Part shown: piece by piece, positions 54,445-62,559 of the stretch | Position numbering within the stretch: position 1 is the stretch's first letter | Layout: each line of letters starts with the position of its first letter | Source of the DNA: Streptomyces aidingensis | GTDB lineage: Bacteria; Actinomycetota; Actinomycetes; Streptomycetales; Streptomycetaceae | DNA length: 64,000 bases | Direction: 5' to 3' | NCBI RefSeq assembly: GCF_900112355.1 | Contig: NZ_FOLM01000010.1 | Coordinates: 169,733 to 233,732, forward strand | Notes under the pieces: model-generated | Told to the model about the DNA's origin: nothing | The model's input: the letters and a program-made list of their open reading frames with translations, nothing else | Databases searched by the model: none | Position numbers and translations under genes: made by a program

Positions 54445-55965
54445 ATGGGCTCCTCTGCTGCGCCCGGGAACGACGGCTTCGCCCGCATCATCAACACGGA
54501 TCTGCGCACATTGGCCGTGGTCAACCAGTGTCTGGACAACCAGTGGGTGCCGCGGCGGATGCTCGGCACCATGCTGGAGAAGGGCCGGGGACTCGACCAC
54601 CGGCGGGTGGCCGGGCCCCGGCTCCGCCAGGTGCGGCAGGAATGGCTGCGCTCGCTGCTCAACGCCGAGCAGGTCGTGGTCAACCGCGCCTTCTTCCTCA
54701 ACAACCCGGCCGTCTATCAGGACTATCTGGAGGACGGACCGGCCGCCGCCGCCTTTCGCGCGCTGCTCGCCGACTCCGTGATCGTGCCCTTTCTCTTCGC
54801 CGAGACCGGGCCGGCACAGCAGCAGGACTTCGGCGTGCAGGCCGCCGGCCGGGACGCCTGGCACCGGGTGGTGCGGGAGGTGCGGGAGACCGGCGGCGGA
54901 AGCTGCCTGCGCATCTCCTGGGACGACGACGAGAACCGGCGACTCACCCGGAAATACCTCGCCGCCCCCTTCCACGACCTGCTGCTCTCCCTGGCCCGCT
55001 TCGACGAGCAGGGGCTGGCCGGTGACTTCGGTCTGGACCGGGAGACCGCCGCACAGCTCAAGAGGCAGCTCCGGGAGATCGCGCAGTGGGCGGTGTGGCA
55101 GGAGCGCGTCACCCGGGAGGAGTTCTACAAGAAATTCGTGGTCGCCGAGGGCAGCAATCCGGCCGACGGCCGCTACGACCGGCACAAGCCGTTCGCCGGG
55201 GTGGTCAAGCAGCTCGCCGACCTCCAGTACAACACCGGGCTGGCCGACGCGGTGAACGCGTTCCCGCTCACCCCCGCGGACAGCCTCGGCCGGACCGCGC
55301 TCCAGGAACTCACCCGGACGGCGGCCGAACGGGACGGCGGACTGACGGAGATCAGCGGCGACCGGCTCGTCGAACTCTTCCGGCAGTACGCCTTCCAGCT
55401 CGTGCAGCAGCCGCTCGCCATCGGCCTGACCGGCCTGGCCCTGGACCATGTGCGACAGGCCAGGGGCACCGACGAATGGCTGCGCTACACCGCCGGCATG
55501 CGCCGCCTGGTGGCCGCTCCCCTGGAGTTCCCGGTGCACGCCCAGACCGTCTACGCCGACTACGCGGCGCTGGCCGGCCGGCTCAGCGACATCGTGGCCC
55601 ACCGGCGGGAAGGCGTGGCCGAGCGCTGGCAGCCGATCGTCAAGTGGACCGTGGAGGTGCTGGGCGCCTCGCTCTCCCTCTTCTTCGACGACAACCCGCA
55701 TCTGGAACTGCTCGGCGACGTCGCCGAGTCCGTGGCCGGACGGGCCTCCGACGCGGTGGTCCGCTTCGCCGTGGTGGGCCGCGACCGGCGGCGGGCCGGC
55801 GCCGAACTGGAGACCAGCGTGGACTTGATGCGGGTGAAGTTCGAGCGCACCGGCGAGCAGTGGCGCGAGCTGACCGCCCGGCTGGCGGAACAGGGCCTGC
55901 CGGTGCACCGGCCGGACCGCCGGCCGCCCGGCGACGCCAACCTCAACGAGCCCGGCAGCCGCTGA
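54445..55965 (+). CDS. Large conserved-looking protein of unknown function
   Basis: A 506-residue soluble protein, mostly alpha-helical. It begins MGSSAAPGNDGFARIINTD; GTG 54436 is an alternative start. It has no signal peptide, helix-turn-helix or nucleotide-binding motif that I can find. Segments such as NQWVPRRMLGTMLEKGRGLDHRRV, VVNRAFFLNNPAVYQDYLEDG, ISWDDDENRRLTRKY and LRYTAGMRRLVAAPLEFPVHAQ stand out. The codon usage is native. It lies 130 bases after dcd, convergent with the NUDIX gene. I do not recognise the family. Confidence 0.7.
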   Translation: MGSSAAPGNDGFARIINTDLRTLAVVNQCLDNQWVPRRMLGTMLEKGRGLDHRRVAGPRLRQVRQEWLRSLLNAEQVVVNRAFFLNNPAVYQDYLEDGPAAAAFRALLADSVIVPFLFAETGPAQQQDFGVQAAGRDAWHRVVREVRETGGGSCLRISWDDDENRRLTRKYLAAPFHDLLLSLARFDEQGLAGDFGLDRETAAQLKRQLREIAQWAVWQERVTREEFYKKFVVAEGSNPADGRYDRHKPFAGVVKQLADLQYNTGLADAVNAFPLTPADSLGRTALQELTRTAAERDGGLTEISGDRLVELFRQYAFQLVQQPLAIGLTGLALDHVRQARGTDEWLRYTAGMRRLVAAPLEFPVHAQTVYADYAALAGRLSDIVAHRREGVAERWQPIVKWTVEVLGASLSLFFDDNPHLELLGDVAESVAGRASDAVVRFAVVGRDRRRAGAELETSVDLMRVKFERTGEQWRELTARLAEQGLPVHRPDRRPPGDANLNEPGSR

Positions 55966-55991
55966 CCGGCGCCCGCACCGGGCCGGGCGCC

Positions 55992-56045
55992 GGCCCAGAC
56001 CCCGGCGCCGGCCGAGACCCCGGCCCCGGCCGAGACCCCGGCCCC
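55992..56045. repeat. 18-bp tandem repeat x3 between convergent genes
   Basis: Three head-to-tail copies of GGCCGAGACCCCGGCCCC (the first with two changes) fill most of the gap between the 506-residue gene and the NUDIX gene. They can fold as alternating hairpins and could help to terminate transcription. Confidence 0.75.
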
Positions 56046-56052
56046 GGCCTGC

Positions 56053-56709
56053 TCACAGCAGGCCCCGGACCCGGGCCTGGGCCAGCGCCGACAGCGTGAA
56101 ACCGTCCGTCACCTCCCCCTCCCGCACCAGCCCTTCCAGCTCCGCCTCCGAGACCAGCCGCACCCCGCGGATGCCCACGGCCCGCTCCGGCTCACCGATG
56201 CTCTCCAGCCGGGCCAGGAACAGCTCGACGCGCTGCGCATACAGCCCGGTGTCCGGGTGCACCGCGCCCAGCGGGCTGATCTCCGCCGTCCGGGCGGACA
56301 GTTCCTCCCGCAGCTCCTTCAGCGCGTTCTCCTGGCCGCTGAGGCCATCGGTGCCGAAGCCGCGCGGAATCTCCAGCTCCCAGGAGCGGGTCGCATGCCG
56401 GAAGTTCTCCAGCAGGACGATCCGCCCGTCCAGCAGCGGCAGCACCGCGCAGCCAGGAGACTCGGCCGTGGGCAGAATCCTGATGTATGTCCCGTTCCGC
56501 CCGTCCGGGAACCGCACCGGGTCGCGCAGCACCCGGATATAGGGGTCCGCGTACACCACCCCGACCGGCCCCACCGGCGGCGGCGCCGCGCCCGGTGTGC
56601 CGCTTCCGGCAGCCGCCGGCGCGGTGATCTCGATCGCCCCCGGCCCGTCGTCATTGCGGAACAGTTCCGGCCGCAGCCGCCGCAGCCGCTCGTACTCGCG
56701 CTCGCTCAC
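56053..56709 (-). CDS. NUDIX-family hydrolase (degenerate Nudix box)
   Basis: A 218-residue NUDIX-fold protein. GTG 56709 (MSEREYERLRRLRPE) is preferred; GTG 56763 would add 18 residues. The core resembles ADP-ribose pyrophosphatases: IRVLRDPVRFPDG, VLPLLDGRIVLLENFRHATRSWELEIPRGF. The Nudix box starts GFGTDGLSGQENALKELREEL; the first conserved Glu (GxxxxxE) is Leu, Arg of REUxEE is Lys, but the metal-binding ELREE is kept. It may hydrolyse a nucleotide-sugar or have lost activity. Confidence 0.82.
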   Translation of the reverse strand: MSEREYERLRRLRPELFRNDDGPGAIEITAPAAAGSGTPGAAPPPVGPVGVVYADPYIRVLRDPVRFPDGRNGTYIRILPTAESPGCAVLPLLDGRIVLLENFRHATRSWELEIPRGFGTDGLSGQENALKELREELSARTAEISPLGAVHPDTGLYAQRVELFLARLESIGEPERAVGIRGVRLVSEAELEGLVREGEVTDGFTLSALAQARVRGLL

Positions 56710-56834
56710 CCCGTGAGTATGCGGCACCGCCGCCGCGTCGCCCACGGCTTCCCGGTACGGCACCTCTGGCCAGTTCTGCTACTTGCCGGTAAACCCACAA
56801 GTAACCTCTGCCGTCCAGCCGTTGGGAGACCCCC

Positions 56835-58430
56835 ATGGCACGTCCCCATCCCCCTTCCCTCCCCTACCCCCTCCCCGTTTCCCGCCCCCTCCCGCGCCGC
56901 ATCACCCCCGCCGTCCTCCCCCTGACCCTGGCCCTGTGCGCCGCCCTCGCCGCTCTCCTGCTCCCCGCCACCCCCACCCACGCCTCCACCCCTTCCGCAC
57001 CCGCCACCGCCGCGACGCCACTGCCCGCCGACCTGCCCGCCGACCTGGAGGCCCGGCGCGCCGCCGAGGCCACCGCCCTCTACGGCGACCCGGGCGTCCG
57101 CCCGCTCGCCGAACGCCCGGTGTCCCTGGTCTCGCTCGGCGACAGCCAGATCTCCGGCGAGGGCGCCGGCAACTACGAACCCCCCACCGACGGCCCGGAC
57201 AACTGGTGCCACCGCTCGGCCGACGCCGCCATCCACCGCACCGGCATCCCGGCCGACGTCACCTACAACTTCGCCTGCTCCGGCGCCTCCACCGAGAACG
57301 TCCGGATCGGCGGCACCCCGCAGTACGCGGACGAGCTGGTGCAGAGCGACAGCCTGGCCATCGCCGCGCGCAACACCCGCGTCGACACCATCCTGATGTT
57401 CATCGGGGCCAATGACGATCTCCAGTTCGGCCCGGTGATGACCGACTGCGTGGTGAGCTGGTTCCTCTTCTGGCAGGGGCCCTGCCACCCCGAGTACGCC
57501 CCCACCTGGCAGGACCGGGTGGACGGCCTCCGTCCCAAGGTCGAGGCCACCATCACCGATCTGCACACCGTGATGGCCGAGGCCGGCTACGCCCCCGGCT
57601 CCTACGACCTGGTCGTCGCCTCCTACCCCGGCCCCATCGGACCGGACATCCACGACAACCCCGACTTCCCCGGCAAGATCCCGGGCGGCTGCACCGGCTA
57701 CGACTCCGATGCCGCCTGGGGCCGCGACCAGGCCGTACCGGCCTTCGAGACCGGCATCCGGGCCGCCGCGCTGGCCGCCGGCGCCACCTACCTCGACCTC
57801 TCCCGCCTCTTCCACGGGCACGAGGTCTGCATGGCGGACCCCTGGGTGCGCGGCCTGTGGATCGAACTCCTCAACCCCTTCCCGCCGGACGAGAACACCG
57901 TCCGCCAGTCCTTCCACCCCAATGCCAAGGGCCACGCCGCCTTCGCGGCCTGCCTCACCCAGCTGCACGCCCTCGCCTTCACCCCCGCCGAAGCCTCCTG
58001 CGCCGCCCCCGCCGGCACCTCGGATCCGCTCCTCCACCTCCACGCCTGGGACGACGTCTTCACCCCGCTGACCAACACCGCGACGACGCAGTGCGCGGCC
58101 ATTGCCGCCACCCGCAACGGCACCGAGGCGACCGGCACCCCGTGCACCGGCGCCCGCGCCCAGCAGTGGTGGCACGATCCCGCCACCGGCGCCCTGCACA
58201 CCGCGCTCTCCCACGACCGCTGCCTCGACATCCCGGGCGGTGACTACGGCGCGGGCACCGCCCTCACCGTCTGGGACTGCCACGGCGGGGACAACCAGCG
58301 CTTCACCCGCTCCGCCTCCGGCACCCTGGCCCCGGCCGCCGCCCCGGACCTGTGCGTCACCCAGTCCGGCCCCGGCGCCCGCCTCACCCTCCAGCCCTGC
58401 ACCGGCTCGCCCGGGCAGCGCTTCACCTGA
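56835..58430 (+). CDS. Secreted SGNH/GDSL hydrolase with C-terminal ricin-B lectin domain
   Basis: A 531-residue secreted enzyme. The signal peptide (RRITPAVLPLTLALCAALAALLLPATPTHA) is followed by a GDSL-type esterase: block I SLGDSQISGEGAG with catalytic Ser in GDSQ, block II near YNFACSGASTENV, block III IGANDDLQF and block V FHPNAKGHAAF with the Asp/His pair. From about residue 400 a single ricin-type trefoil lectin repeats QWW/QRF elements (QQWWHDPATGALH, GDNQRFTRSASG). It likely deacylates or de-esterifies plant or bacterial polysaccharide outside the cell. Confidence 0.9.
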   Translation: MARPHPPSLPYPLPVSRPLPRRITPAVLPLTLALCAALAALLLPATPTHASTPSAPATAATPLPADLPADLEARRAAEATALYGDPGVRPLAERPVSLVSLGDSQISGEGAGNYEPPTDGPDNWCHRSADAAIHRTGIPADVTYNFACSGASTENVRIGGTPQYADELVQSDSLAIAARNTRVDTILMFIGANDDLQFGPVMTDCVVSWFLFWQGPCHPEYAPTWQDRVDGLRPKVEATITDLHTVMAEAGYAPGSYDLVVASYPGPIGPDIHDNPDFPGKIPGGCTGYDSDAAWGRDQAVPAFETGIRAAALAAGATYLDLSRLFHGHEVCMADPWVRGLWIELLNPFPPDENTVRQSFHPNAKGHAAFAACLTQLHALAFTPAEASCAAPAGTSDPLLHLHAWDDVFTPLTNTATTQCAAIAATRNGTEATGTPCTGARAQQWWHDPATGALHTALSHDRCLDIPGGDYGAGTALTVWDCHGGDNQRFTRSASGTLAPAAAPDLCVTQSGPGARLTLQPCTGSPGQRFT

Positions 58431-58461
58431 CCCCGCCCGGCCCCGGCCCCGGACACGACAA

Positions 58462-58500
58462 AGGGGCCCCGCCGCATCCTTGCCCTGCGACGGGGCCCCT
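58462..58500 (+). terminator. Terminator after the GDSL hydrolase gene
   Basis: AGGGGCCCCG pairs with CGGGGCCCCT (10 bp, perfect) over a 19-base loop that can extend the stem. It follows the hydrolase stop by 31 bases and faces the end of the small minus-strand gene. Confidence 0.8.
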
Positions 58501-58513
58501 CACGTCTCCCGGG

Positions 58514-58675
58514 TCACCTCCCGGCAGTCACCGGCACAGCGCTCCGCAACCGAGCACATCGCGGACACCGCACCAGCCGACCGGGCCCGATGCGCTTCTC
58601 CCCGAGCTGCTGCATCGGGAACTGCGAGGTACTGAACACGTGCCCTTCGGCACAGCGGACAACGGTGGTTCGCAA
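58514..58675 (-). CDS. Tiny CxxC (zinc-ribbon-like) protein
   Basis: A 53-residue frame from TTG 58675, preceded by AGGGGAG at about 8 bases; longer GTG starts have no RBS. Translation contains TTVVRCAEGHVFSTSQFPMQQLG and RIGPGRLVRCPRCARLRSAVPV, with a Cys/His pair (CAEGH) and CPRC that could bind zinc. I recall very similar mini-proteins in other Streptomyces genomes, which supports a real gene. Function unknown. It lies between the hydrolase terminator and tRNA-Gly. Confidence 0.7.
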   Translation of the reverse strand: MRTTVVRCAEGHVFSTSQFPMQQLGEKRIGPGRLVRCPRCARLRSAVPVTAGR

Positions 58676-58825
58676 GCTGCCTACTCCCCTGGACTGGACG
58701 ACGGTCCCCAACCCTAGGGGAATCCACCGCCACCGCCCCGCCCCCACGCCGCACCCCCGACCAATGCACCACCGCCCCCACATGCGGTACGCTAGCCCTC
58801 ACGAGCAGGCCCCCGGCCGCTCAAC

Positions 58826-58896
58826 GCGGGCGTAGTTTAATGGTAGAACATGAGCTTCCCAAGCTCAGAGCGCGAGTTCGATTCTCGTCGCCCGCT
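58826..58896 (+). tRNA. tRNA-Gly (anticodon CCC)
   Basis: A 71-base cloverleaf: acceptor GCGGGCG/CGCCCGC, D-arm region TAGTTTAATGGTAGAAC, anticodon stem TGAGC/GCTCA with loop TTCCCAA (anticodon CCC, reading GGG), and T-arm CGCGAGTTCGATTCTCG. The encoded sequence stops at the discriminator T; CCA is not encoded. tRNA-Gly genes are common attachment sites for actinomycete integrative elements, and integrase-containing DNA follows within 2.1 kb. Confidence 0.95.
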
Positions 58897-58904
58897 CTCA
58901 CCCA

Positions 58905-58931
58905 AACCCCCAGGTCACCGCCCCGGGGGTT
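58905..58931 (+). terminator. Rho-independent terminator after tRNA-Gly
   Basis: AACCCCC pairs with GGGGGTT over a 13-base loop, followed by the T-rich run GTTTGTTGT. It is one of the few T-tailed terminators in the window and ends the tRNA transcript. Confidence 0.8.
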
Positions 58932-59232
58932 GTTTGTTGTCCAGACCTCTCCCCCACCCCCGTGCCCTCCACGTGCCCCATCTCGCCTCATAGGCTTCGC
59001 TGAAGCACGCCATAGCGCTCAGCACATGAGGCATCCCCACACCGCTGTCCGTATGGTGAGACGCATTCTTGGTGACCCCTGTCACACTCGAGCAAATCGA
59101 GAAGCGGTTGCGCCCGCGGACGCACTCCGTCTGCCCAGCTCGATCAGAACGTTGATGATCGGCGGGAACAGCCGCGAAATCGGTCCGTGCCGCTCACCTC
59201 CCCTGCCCGCCTCACGACAACGGCCTGACTAA
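58932..59232. other. Gene-free stretch between tRNA-Gly and IS left end
   Basis: About 300 bases with no supportable gene on either strand. It has slightly lower G+C than the window average. If an element is integrated at tRNA-Gly, the left junction (attL) is at the tRNA 3' end and this stretch is element DNA. Confidence 0.5.
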
Positions 59233-59318
59233 GAAGCCGTTGCTCTATCGATCGTGGTGAGCATTGGTTCGAGGACGGGGACTCGGCTGGGTGATTTTCG
59301 GCCGGTGCGGGCATGAAG

Positions 59319-59377
59319 ACAGGGCCTCCTGTCCAGCTCGGGATTGCTGAAGTCCTTCGAGCGTCAGGAGGCCCTGT
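59319..59377 (+). promoter_or_regulatory. Hairpin sequestering transposase ribosome binding site
   Basis: ACAGGGCCTCCTG at 59319-59331 is the exact complement of CAGGAGGCCCTGT at 59365-59377. The right arm contains the AGGAGG site and the first two bases of the GTG start of the transposase. In RNA read through from outside, the 13-bp stem would hide the ribosome binding site. Confidence 0.75.
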
Positions 59378-60311
59378 GCCGCAGTCTTCCGTCTGGACGG
59401 TCGGGGAGTCCAGCTCGGTTGCCCCGTCGTGTGACTGTCTCGCGCACCGGTTCGGAAACGCCGCGGGCCGGCCGCACAGGAGACCGAAGTATCCCTCGGA
59501 CATGACGGACGCCGAATGGGCGGTGGTGAGGGACTTGCTGCCGGTGCCGGGATGGCTGGAGGGCCGGGGCGGGCAGCCGGAGGGCTACTGCCACCGGCAG
59601 ATGATCGATGCGATCCGCTATCTGGTGGACAACGGGATCAAGTGGCGGGCGATGCCGGCTGACTTCCCGCCGTGGGAACGGGTCTATGCGTTCTTCCGCC
59701 GCTGGCGCGAGCGCGGCCTGGTCGCCGAGTTCCACGACCGGCTGCGGAGCCGGACCCGCCGCAGCGAGGGCCGGGACGCGGAGCCGACCGCCGCGATCAT
59801 CGACTCGCAGTCGGTCAAGGCGGCCGCGTCCGTCCCGGCCGCGTCCCGGGGCTTCGATGCCGGCAAGCAGATCAACGGCCGCAAGCGGCACGTCGTGGTC
59901 GACACACTCGGTCTGCTGCTGATGGTGCTGGTCACCCCGGCCGGCGTCACCGACCGGGACGCCGCCTGCGGGATGCTGCCCCGCCTGCTCGCCCGCCACC
60001 GCCGCATCCGGCTGGCCTGGGTCGACGGCGGCTACGCGGGCCGCCTGGTGAACTGGGCCAGCACCACCCTCCGCCTGGCCCTGGACGTCGTCCGGCGCAG
60101 CGACGACAGGCACGGCTTTACCGTGCTGCCCCGGCGCTGGTGCGTGGAACGCACCCTGAGCCGGCTGATGCGCACCCGCCGCCTGGCCCGCGACTACGAA
60201 ACCCGCACAGCCAGCAGCGAAGCGGTCGTGCAGTGGTCGATGGCCATGCTCATGAGCCGCCGTCTCGCCCGCCGCCCGGGCCCGCTTGTCCCACCGGGCA
60301 GCGCAGGGTGA
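59376..60311 (+). CDS. IS5-family DDE transposase
   Basis: A 311-residue transposase from GTG 59376 (MPQSSVWTVGESSS), with AGGAGG just upstream; an in-frame ATG 59313 would extend it through the hairpin. It shows the DUF4096-type N-domain (YPSDMTDAEWAVVRDLLP, GIKWRAMPADFPPWERVYAFFRRW) and the DDE core: Asp in IIDSQSVKAA, Asp in LAWVDGGYAG and Glu in RRWCVERTLSRL. GFDAGKQINGRKRHVVVDTLG is the usual IS5-type loop. It appears intact. Its 3' end overlaps the convergent passenger ORF by 62 bases. Confidence 0.9.
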   Translation: MPQSSVWTVGESSSVAPSCDCLAHRFGNAAGRPHRRPKYPSDMTDAEWAVVRDLLPVPGWLEGRGGQPEGYCHRQMIDAIRYLVDNGIKWRAMPADFPPWERVYAFFRRWRERGLVAEFHDRLRSRTRRSEGRDAEPTAAIIDSQSVKAAASVPAASRGFDAGKQINGRKRHVVVDTLGLLLMVLVTPAGVTDRDAACGMLPRLLARHRRIRLAWVDGGYAGRLVNWASTTLRLALDVVRRSDDRHGFTVLPRRWCVERTLSRLMRTRRLARDYETRTASSEAVVQWSMAMLMSRRLARRPGPLVPPGSAG

Positions 60312-60756
60312 ACAGGCCCGGCTTCTCCTCGGCCAGCCAGCCCCGCGCCACCAGCCGCTTCGCCTTCACCCGAACGCCCTCAATCTTCGCGGGCACCAGC
60401 TCCAGTCCCAGCCGGGCCGCCAGGTCCTTCGCCCGCAGCCCTTCTTGATCCGGCACCTCGTCCAGCACGGCCAGCAGCCGCCGGTACTCCGGCGCAAGCA
60501 CCCCCGCCGTGACACCCTCACGCCAGTGCGGGACCACCGACCCGGCCACAGGTTCCTTCACCACGGCCGGCACCGGCTCCGGCCGGACCGGCTCCTCCAC
60601 CACAGCGCCCGCGGCCAGAGCCTCGACCAGCTCCGCCAGCGCGACCACCCGACGCTCCAGCACCGCCTCCGCCTCTAGCAGCTCGGCCTGCAGAGCCTCC
60701 ACCCGCTGCCGAGCAGCACGCTCCCGCTCCTCCAGCAGCCCCATCACCGACGGCAC
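60250..60756 (-). CDS. IS-associated coiled-coil/winged-helix-like passenger protein
   Basis: A 168-residue protein from GTG 60756, with GGAGG 6 bases upstream; ATG 60744 is an alternative. It starts with a charged coiled coil (EERERAARQRVEALQAELLEAEAVLERRV), a hinge (VVPHWREGVTAGVLAPEYRRLLAVL) and a C-terminal helix-turn-helix-like part (EGLRAKDLAARLGLELVPAKIEGVRVKAKRLVARGWL). I recall related proteins next to streptomycete transposases. It overlaps the transposase 3' end tail-to-tail. Role unknown; perhaps a regulator of transposition. Confidence 0.65.
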   Translation of the reverse strand: MPSVMGLLEERERAARQRVEALQAELLEAEAVLERRVVALAELVEALAAGAVVEEPVRPEPVPAVVKEPVAGSVVPHWREGVTAGVLAPEYRRLLAVLDEVPDQEGLRAKDLAARLGLELVPAKIEGVRVKAKRLVARGWLAEEKPGLFTLRCPVGQAGPGGGRDGGS

Positions 60757-61034
60757 CCGGCACCTCCACCGAAAAGACGACACGACCTGTCATCACTGCC
60801 GTCGAGACATCAGCTCCATGCCTGACCAGCGGAAAGGAGGCGGTCAGGTTCGGAAAGACAACAGCTTCTAAGCGTCTTGGCAGCGAAGCCCTGATCACCG
60901 GATGGGGATAGGCCGCAAGAGCCCTGGTGCCTGACAGAGCCGAAGATCGCCGGCCCGATGGATGCGTGACGCACTTCCGACCGTCCGGCGACGGTGCGGC
61001 GAGCGAAAAGCCCGCCCGCCGCACCTCTCCCCGT

Positions 61035-62183
61035 TCAACCGTCCGTGGCATCACTCCGCTCAGCGGCCTGTTGCCGCTCCAGGCGCACCCTGGCGTCGAG
61101 GGCGGCGGCGACTTCCTGCTGGCGCAGGTCGTCGGAGTGCTGGTAGATGAGGGCGGCTTTCTCGGAGGACTGGCCGGCGCGGACCATGGTGTCCTTCAGG
61201 GTGGCGCCGGACTGGGTGGACAGGGTGTGGCCGGTGTGGCGCAGGTCGTAGAAGCGGAAGTCGCCCGGCAGCCCGACGGCGGCGCGGGCCCTGCGCCACT
61301 TGCGTCCGAAGGTCGAGCGGCGGAACGGCTTGCCGCGCTCGCCGACGAAGACCAGGCCGTCGGGCTTCTTCTCGGCGAACCAGTCCAGGTGCCGCTTGAC
61401 CTCCTTGTGGAGGAAGGCGGGCAGGTGGACGGTGCGGGTTCCGGCTTCGGATTTGGTGTCGCCTTCGACGCGGCGGCCGGTGGTCAGTTCGGGGGCGGCT
61501 TCGCGGATGCGGACGGAGAGCGGTTCGAGGGTGACATCGGGTCGGCGCAGAGCGGCCTGCTCCTCCGGCCGCATGGGGCCGTAGGCGGCGAAGTACACCA
61601 TCAGCCGCCAGCGCGGCCCCATCGCCTCGGCCAGGGCGTCGACCTGCTCGACCGTGGCGGTGGAGCGTTCGCGGGCCTTCTCGATCCCGGCGCCCCTGAT
61701 CCGGCAGGGGTTGCGGCGGATGAGTTCGTCGTCCGTCGCGGTCTCCATGATCGCCTTCAGCAGGCGGTAGGACTTGGCGACGGTGGTGGCGCCGGTGGCT
61801 GTGAGGCGTTCGGCGCGCCAGGTCCGTACCGCGGCCGGGGTGATCTCGTCAAGGTTCGCCGCGTCGAAGGCGGGCAGGATGTGCAGGCGCAGGAGCCTGC
61901 GGTACAGCTCGTCGGTGGTGGCGGCCAGGCCGCGCTCATCCACCCAGCGCAGGGCGTACTTCTCGAAGTTGACCGCGCCCGCATCCGGGTCGACCCAGTG
62001 ATTGCGTTCGATGTCGGCCTTGGTCAGGGTGAGCCAGGTCTGGGCGTCGGTCTTGGTGGCGAAGGTCTCCGGGGCCCTGCGCCGGCTGCCGTCGGGCGCC
62101 CAGTACCTCGCCTGCCACCGGCCGGAGGGAAGTTGGCGCACGGTGCCGAACTCGCGCCGCCGCTGCGGCTTTCGGGCGGCCAT
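61035..62183 (-). CDS. Tyrosine recombinase / site-specific integrase
   Basis: A 382-residue phage-type integrase. An N-terminal AP2-like DNA-binding region (FGTVRQLPSGRWQARYWAPDG) and SAM-like core-binding domain lead into the catalytic domain: Arg in AAYGPMRPEEQAAL, Arg in FRFYDLRHTGHTL, and nucleophile Tyr in AALIYQHSDD. The usual box-II His is Tyr (YDLR) and the GHSS His is Gln (AGQSS). It overlaps the excisionase gene by one base (TGATG). The gene's 3' end points toward tRNA-Gly, the normal arrangement when attP lies just beyond int. Confidence 0.9.
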   Translation of the reverse strand: MAARKPQRRREFGTVRQLPSGRWQARYWAPDGSRRRAPETFATKTDAQTWLTLTKADIERNHWVDPDAGAVNFEKYALRWVDERGLAATTDELYRRLLRLHILPAFDAANLDEITPAAVRTWRAERLTATGATTVAKSYRLLKAIMETATDDELIRRNPCRIRGAGIEKARERSTATVEQVDALAEAMGPRWRLMVYFAAYGPMRPEEQAALRRPDVTLEPLSVRIREAAPELTTGRRVEGDTKSEAGTRTVHLPAFLHKEVKRHLDWFAEKKPDGLVFVGERGKPFRRSTFGRKWRRARAAVGLPGDFRFYDLRHTGHTLSTQSGATLKDTMVRAGQSSEKAALIYQHSDDLRQQEVAAALDARVRLERQQAAERSDATDG

Positions 62184-62407
62184 CAGGCGGCCCTCCCGTA
62201 GCGGGCGTCCCGTGCTTCGTGGGCAGCGGGCACCGTGCGGCGCGCGATGTAGGAGGCGAGGGCGCTTTCGGGGATACGGACGGGCTTGCCGAGCTTGACG
62301 TAGCGGATACGGCGCTCCTGGATCAGGCGCCGTACGAAGCGCACGCCCGTGCCCAGGCGTTCGGCGGCCTCGTCCACGGTCAGCAGCCGGTCATCATGCG
62401 AGTTCAC
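62183..62407 (-). CDS. Excisionase-like helix-turn-helix protein
   Basis: A 74-residue MerR/Xis-type DNA-binding protein: LLTVDEAAERLGTGVRFVRRLIQERRIRYVKLGKPVRIPESALASYI. GTG 62407 is the best start in frame, although GGGGAGG lies unusually close to it (the SD overlaps the start region), so a leader shorter than usual or a different start is possible. It is coupled to the integrase gene and likely directs excision. Confidence 0.8.
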   Translation of the reverse strand: MNSHDDRLLTVDEAAERLGTGVRFVRRLIQERRIRYVKLGKPVRIPESALASYIARRTVPAAHEARDARYGRAA

Positions 62408-62559
62408 CTCCCCGGCAGTGGGAGCGGGCAAGGACCGGGCGGCGGGTATAGCCGATCGGGGCAAAGGGGTGGTTCCTCCCTGGCAGACGTGCGGCACGGC
62501 AATGCCGGCCTGCCGGTCGATCACACAAGGGATGGCGGTTGAGTGAGGTACGGCCGCGG

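Larger units (their letters stand above)
59233..60868 (+). mobile_element. IS5-family insertion sequence with passenger ORF (candidate limits)
   Basis: Candidate inverted ends GAAGCCGTTG (59233) and CAACAGCTTC (ending 60868) match at 9 of 10 positions and are flanked on both sides by TAA in direct orientation (CTAA on the left 59229-59232; TAA at 60869-60871), as expected for the short duplications of IS5-family elements. The 1.6-kb unit would carry the transposase on the plus strand and a convergent passenger ORF. The limits were found by eye and need alignment to known elements. Confidence 0.55.

Noticed and set aside
58932..59232. Small frames between tRNA-Gly and the IS
   Set aside because: No RBS, no recognisable protein pattern and no consistent codon bias.
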